Source: Candidatus Sabulitectum sp.
GTDB taxonomy: Bacteria > Fermentibacterota > Fermentibacteria > Fermentibacterales > JCC-6
Direction: 5' to 3'
Assembly (NCBI GenBank): GCA_029934845.1
Contig: JAOZLN010000122.1
Coordinates: 1 to 7,316 of the forward strand
DNA length: 7,316 nucleotides
The notes below the pieces were generated by a model. That model was not told the origin of the DNA. It saw nothing but the letters and a program-made list of their open reading frames with translations, and ran no database searches. The position numbers and the translations under genes were made by a program. Positions 6,506 to 7,316 of this stretch are shown here, one piece after another (positions within the stretch are counted from its first letter, which is position 1; the number at the start of each line of letters is the position of its first letter).

Positions 6506-6892
6506 TTAGGATTTTATTATTGCATGCAAACAAACCACATTACGCGAAGTAATCTCACTCGATCCCGGTAGACTACACACTCTTTCTATTTGTTTCCTGA
6601 CATACTCCCGTGCTTTCCTGGTTCTGGATACCAGTAAGACATTCCATCCTGGCTCGTTTGCTGTACACTTTTCGAAATTCATCGCCGTCTTCAGTCCGGC
6701 GGCGTTTATCAAGTCTGCGTTGTTTTGCTGTGTGATCAAAACGATACCCGCCACGAGCTTTTATTACAAGACACTCGTTTTTGAACAAACAAGTGTTCCA
6801 TTATTCCAACGCCATCGTTGTTTGAGTTTTGCCTGTCTCCGGGTTACGTACAGACTTTGATGGTTGTAACCGGCCGGGCAAGCTGTAACCGT
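6506..6892 (-). pseudogene. Remnant of an IS1182-type DDE transposase (C-terminal half, frameshifted)
   Basis: Three overlapping minus-strand frames together read like the C-terminal half of an IS1182-family transposase. The first (6892-6767) contains TACPAG, the first half of the family's zinc-binding CPxG...C..CP motif. The second (6800-6576) contains CLFKNECLVIKARGGYRFD, then RRLDKRRRTEDGDEF and EFRKVYSKRARME, which fits the family signature EFRxxYxxRAxxE that carries the last acidic residue of the DDE triad. The third (from about 6630 to its stop at 6506) ends in EYVRKQIERV...NVVCLHA, resembling the RYRGLAKTHLQH...NVVRLxAW tail. At least two frameshifts are needed to join them. No N-terminal half with the first two catalytic Asp residues is found upstream to 7190, so this is a decayed, truncated copy. 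The family was assigned from memory of motifs; another DDE family with a zinc ribbon is possible. Confidence 0.6.
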
Positions 6893-7147
6893 TTATACCC
6901 CCGTGGTGTAGCTGGCAGCATTACTTCGTTAAACATGTACTACTTCCTTTAGATAGAATTGTGTCAGGACGTTCTGTTCTGAACCTGAAACAGCAGGGTT
7001 TTGTTATTGAAACCAGTCTGGAGGCGTTGTGTCTGGCGTAGTTGTGAATTGTCGCTGAACTGTTGCTTTGCGAGCAAATCAAGGGATTGCGGGAATTTTA
7101 TTTTTCTAGTATGCTCTAAAGTGCTTGCTTATTTATAAGTGTAGCAA
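6893..7147. other. Non-coding stretch with no recognised feature
   Basis: No reading frame here has a ribosome binding site together with recognisable protein content, apart from a 31-codon minus-strand frame starting at ATG 6936 that I do not accept as a gene. Small imperfect inverted repeats are present (GTTC-tgttct-GAAC near 6970-6983, TTGCT-ttgcg-AGCAA near 7061-7076) but they lack T-tracts. The area could hold scrambled remains of the transposon's missing half, but I cannot show it. Confidence 0.4.
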
Positions 7148-7153
7148 CATAAT
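7125..7153 (+). promoter_or_regulatory. Possible promoter of the thioredoxin-like gene
   Basis: TTGCTT (7125-7130), a 17-bp spacer and CATAAT (7148-7153). The -10 matches five of six consensus bases, the -35 three of six. CATAAT recurs at 7165-7170 and 7173-7178, so the exact -10 is uncertain. Confidence 0.35.
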
Positions 7154-7179
7154 GCTGTGTGATGCATAATAACATAATG

Positions 7180-7185
7180 AAGGAG
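7180..7185 (+). promoter_or_regulatory. Ribosome binding site that sets the GTG start at 7193
   Basis: AAGGAG with 7 nt to GTG 7193. The nearby ATG at 7177 overlaps this site and opens a short frame of about 20 codons without a signal peptide, so GTG is preferred. Confidence 0.7.
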
Positions 7186-7192
7186 TTTTATT

Positions 7193-7316
7193 GTGAAGTA
7201 TCTTGCAATGTTTGCTCTTCTGATAATATCAGTATCTGCGATGGGTGCTGATAGAGTAGTACTGTATGAGGAATTCATGAATTGCGGCTGTTCTTACTGC
7301 TGGGGTGCCGAGCCTT
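7193..7316 (+). CDS. Exported thioredoxin-fold / Omp28-like protein (first 41 residues, cut by window edge)
   Basis: Only the N-terminus is in the window. The GTG start is supported by AAGGAG 7 nt upstream. Residues 1-19, MKYLAMFALLIISVSAMGA, are a signal peptide with likely cleavage before D20. The mature part begins DRVVLYEEFMNCGCSYC: a beta strand followed by EEF and cysteines 31, 33 and 36, with C33-S-Y-C36 at the place of a thioredoxin CxxC. This resembles the VLLEEFTGxxCxxC start of Omp28-related and other exported thioredoxin-like proteins common in Bacteroidota and FCB-type genomes. The extra C31 makes a CxCxxC cluster. A periplasmic or surface redox or disulfide-related role is inferred. 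It appears to be transcribed from its own promoter, since the protease terminator and the transposase remnant lie upstream. Confidence 0.65.
   Translation, partial: MKYLAMFALLIISVSAMGADRVVLYEEFMNCGCSYCWGAEP

Noticed and set aside
6335..6571. 78-codon plus-strand open frame after the protease
   Set aside because: It begins inside the terminator hairpin, has no ribosome site and has no recognisable content; its end overlaps the transposase remnant on the other strand.
6506..6788. Two minus-strand open frames (71 and 82 codons) as separate small genes
   Set aside because: They overlap each other, and both carry pieces of one transposase C-terminus, so a single frameshifted pseudogene explains them better.
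6840..6936. 31-codon minus-strand frame (ATG 6936) with AAAGGAAG upstream
   Set aside because: It is short and ends in a stop, has no recognisable motif, and overlaps the CPAG-containing transposase frame.
1..7316. CRISPR arrays, tRNA/rRNA genes, riboswitches, phage attachment sites
   Set aside because: No regularly spaced direct repeats, cloverleaf, rRNA-like sequence or conserved riboswitch core was seen when reading both strands.

Overview
This is bacterial DNA of about half G+C with four complete protein genes, two genes cut by the window edges, a decayed transposase and several regulatory signals. The exported gingipain-type protease with a YPNP-type C-terminal sorting domain, the EF-G paralogue and the N-terminus of an Omp28/thioredoxin-like exported protein together resemble Bacteroidota relatives and FCB-type candidate phyla. 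Taxonomy cannot be fixed from the sequence alone.

Layout. (1) Positions 1-930, minus strand: a two-gene unit made of a membrane-anchored zinc-ribbon protein (TTG start) followed 15 bases later by the N-terminal 200 residues of a [2Fe-2S]/FAD oxidoreductase of the sarcosine-oxidase-alpha/HcnA type. (2) Positions 931-1125: a divergent control region with a strong plus-strand sigma70-type promoter whose -35 box lies in a perfect inverted repeat. (3) Positions 1126-3802, plus strand: an EF-G-like translational GTPase with unusual substitutions in its GTPase motifs, followed 4 bases later by an exported, probably membrane-anchored protein of unknown function. (4) Positions 3803-6350: a short leader with a 20-bp alternating purine-pyrimidine tract, a 793-residue gingipain-like C25 cysteine protease, and a strong intrinsic terminator. 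(5) Positions 6351-7192: non-coding sequence containing the frameshifted C-terminal half of an IS1182-type transposase on the minus strand. (6) Positions 7193-7316: the start of an exported thioredoxin-fold protein with a CGCSYC motif.

I see no single pathway linking all the genes. The clearest pairs are the translationally coupled EF-G-like/exported-protein pair and the zinc-ribbon/oxidoreductase pair. The protease and the thioredoxin-like protein would both act outside the cytoplasm. The points most worth following up are the altered GTPase motifs of the EF-G paralogue and its coupling to an unrecognised exported protein.
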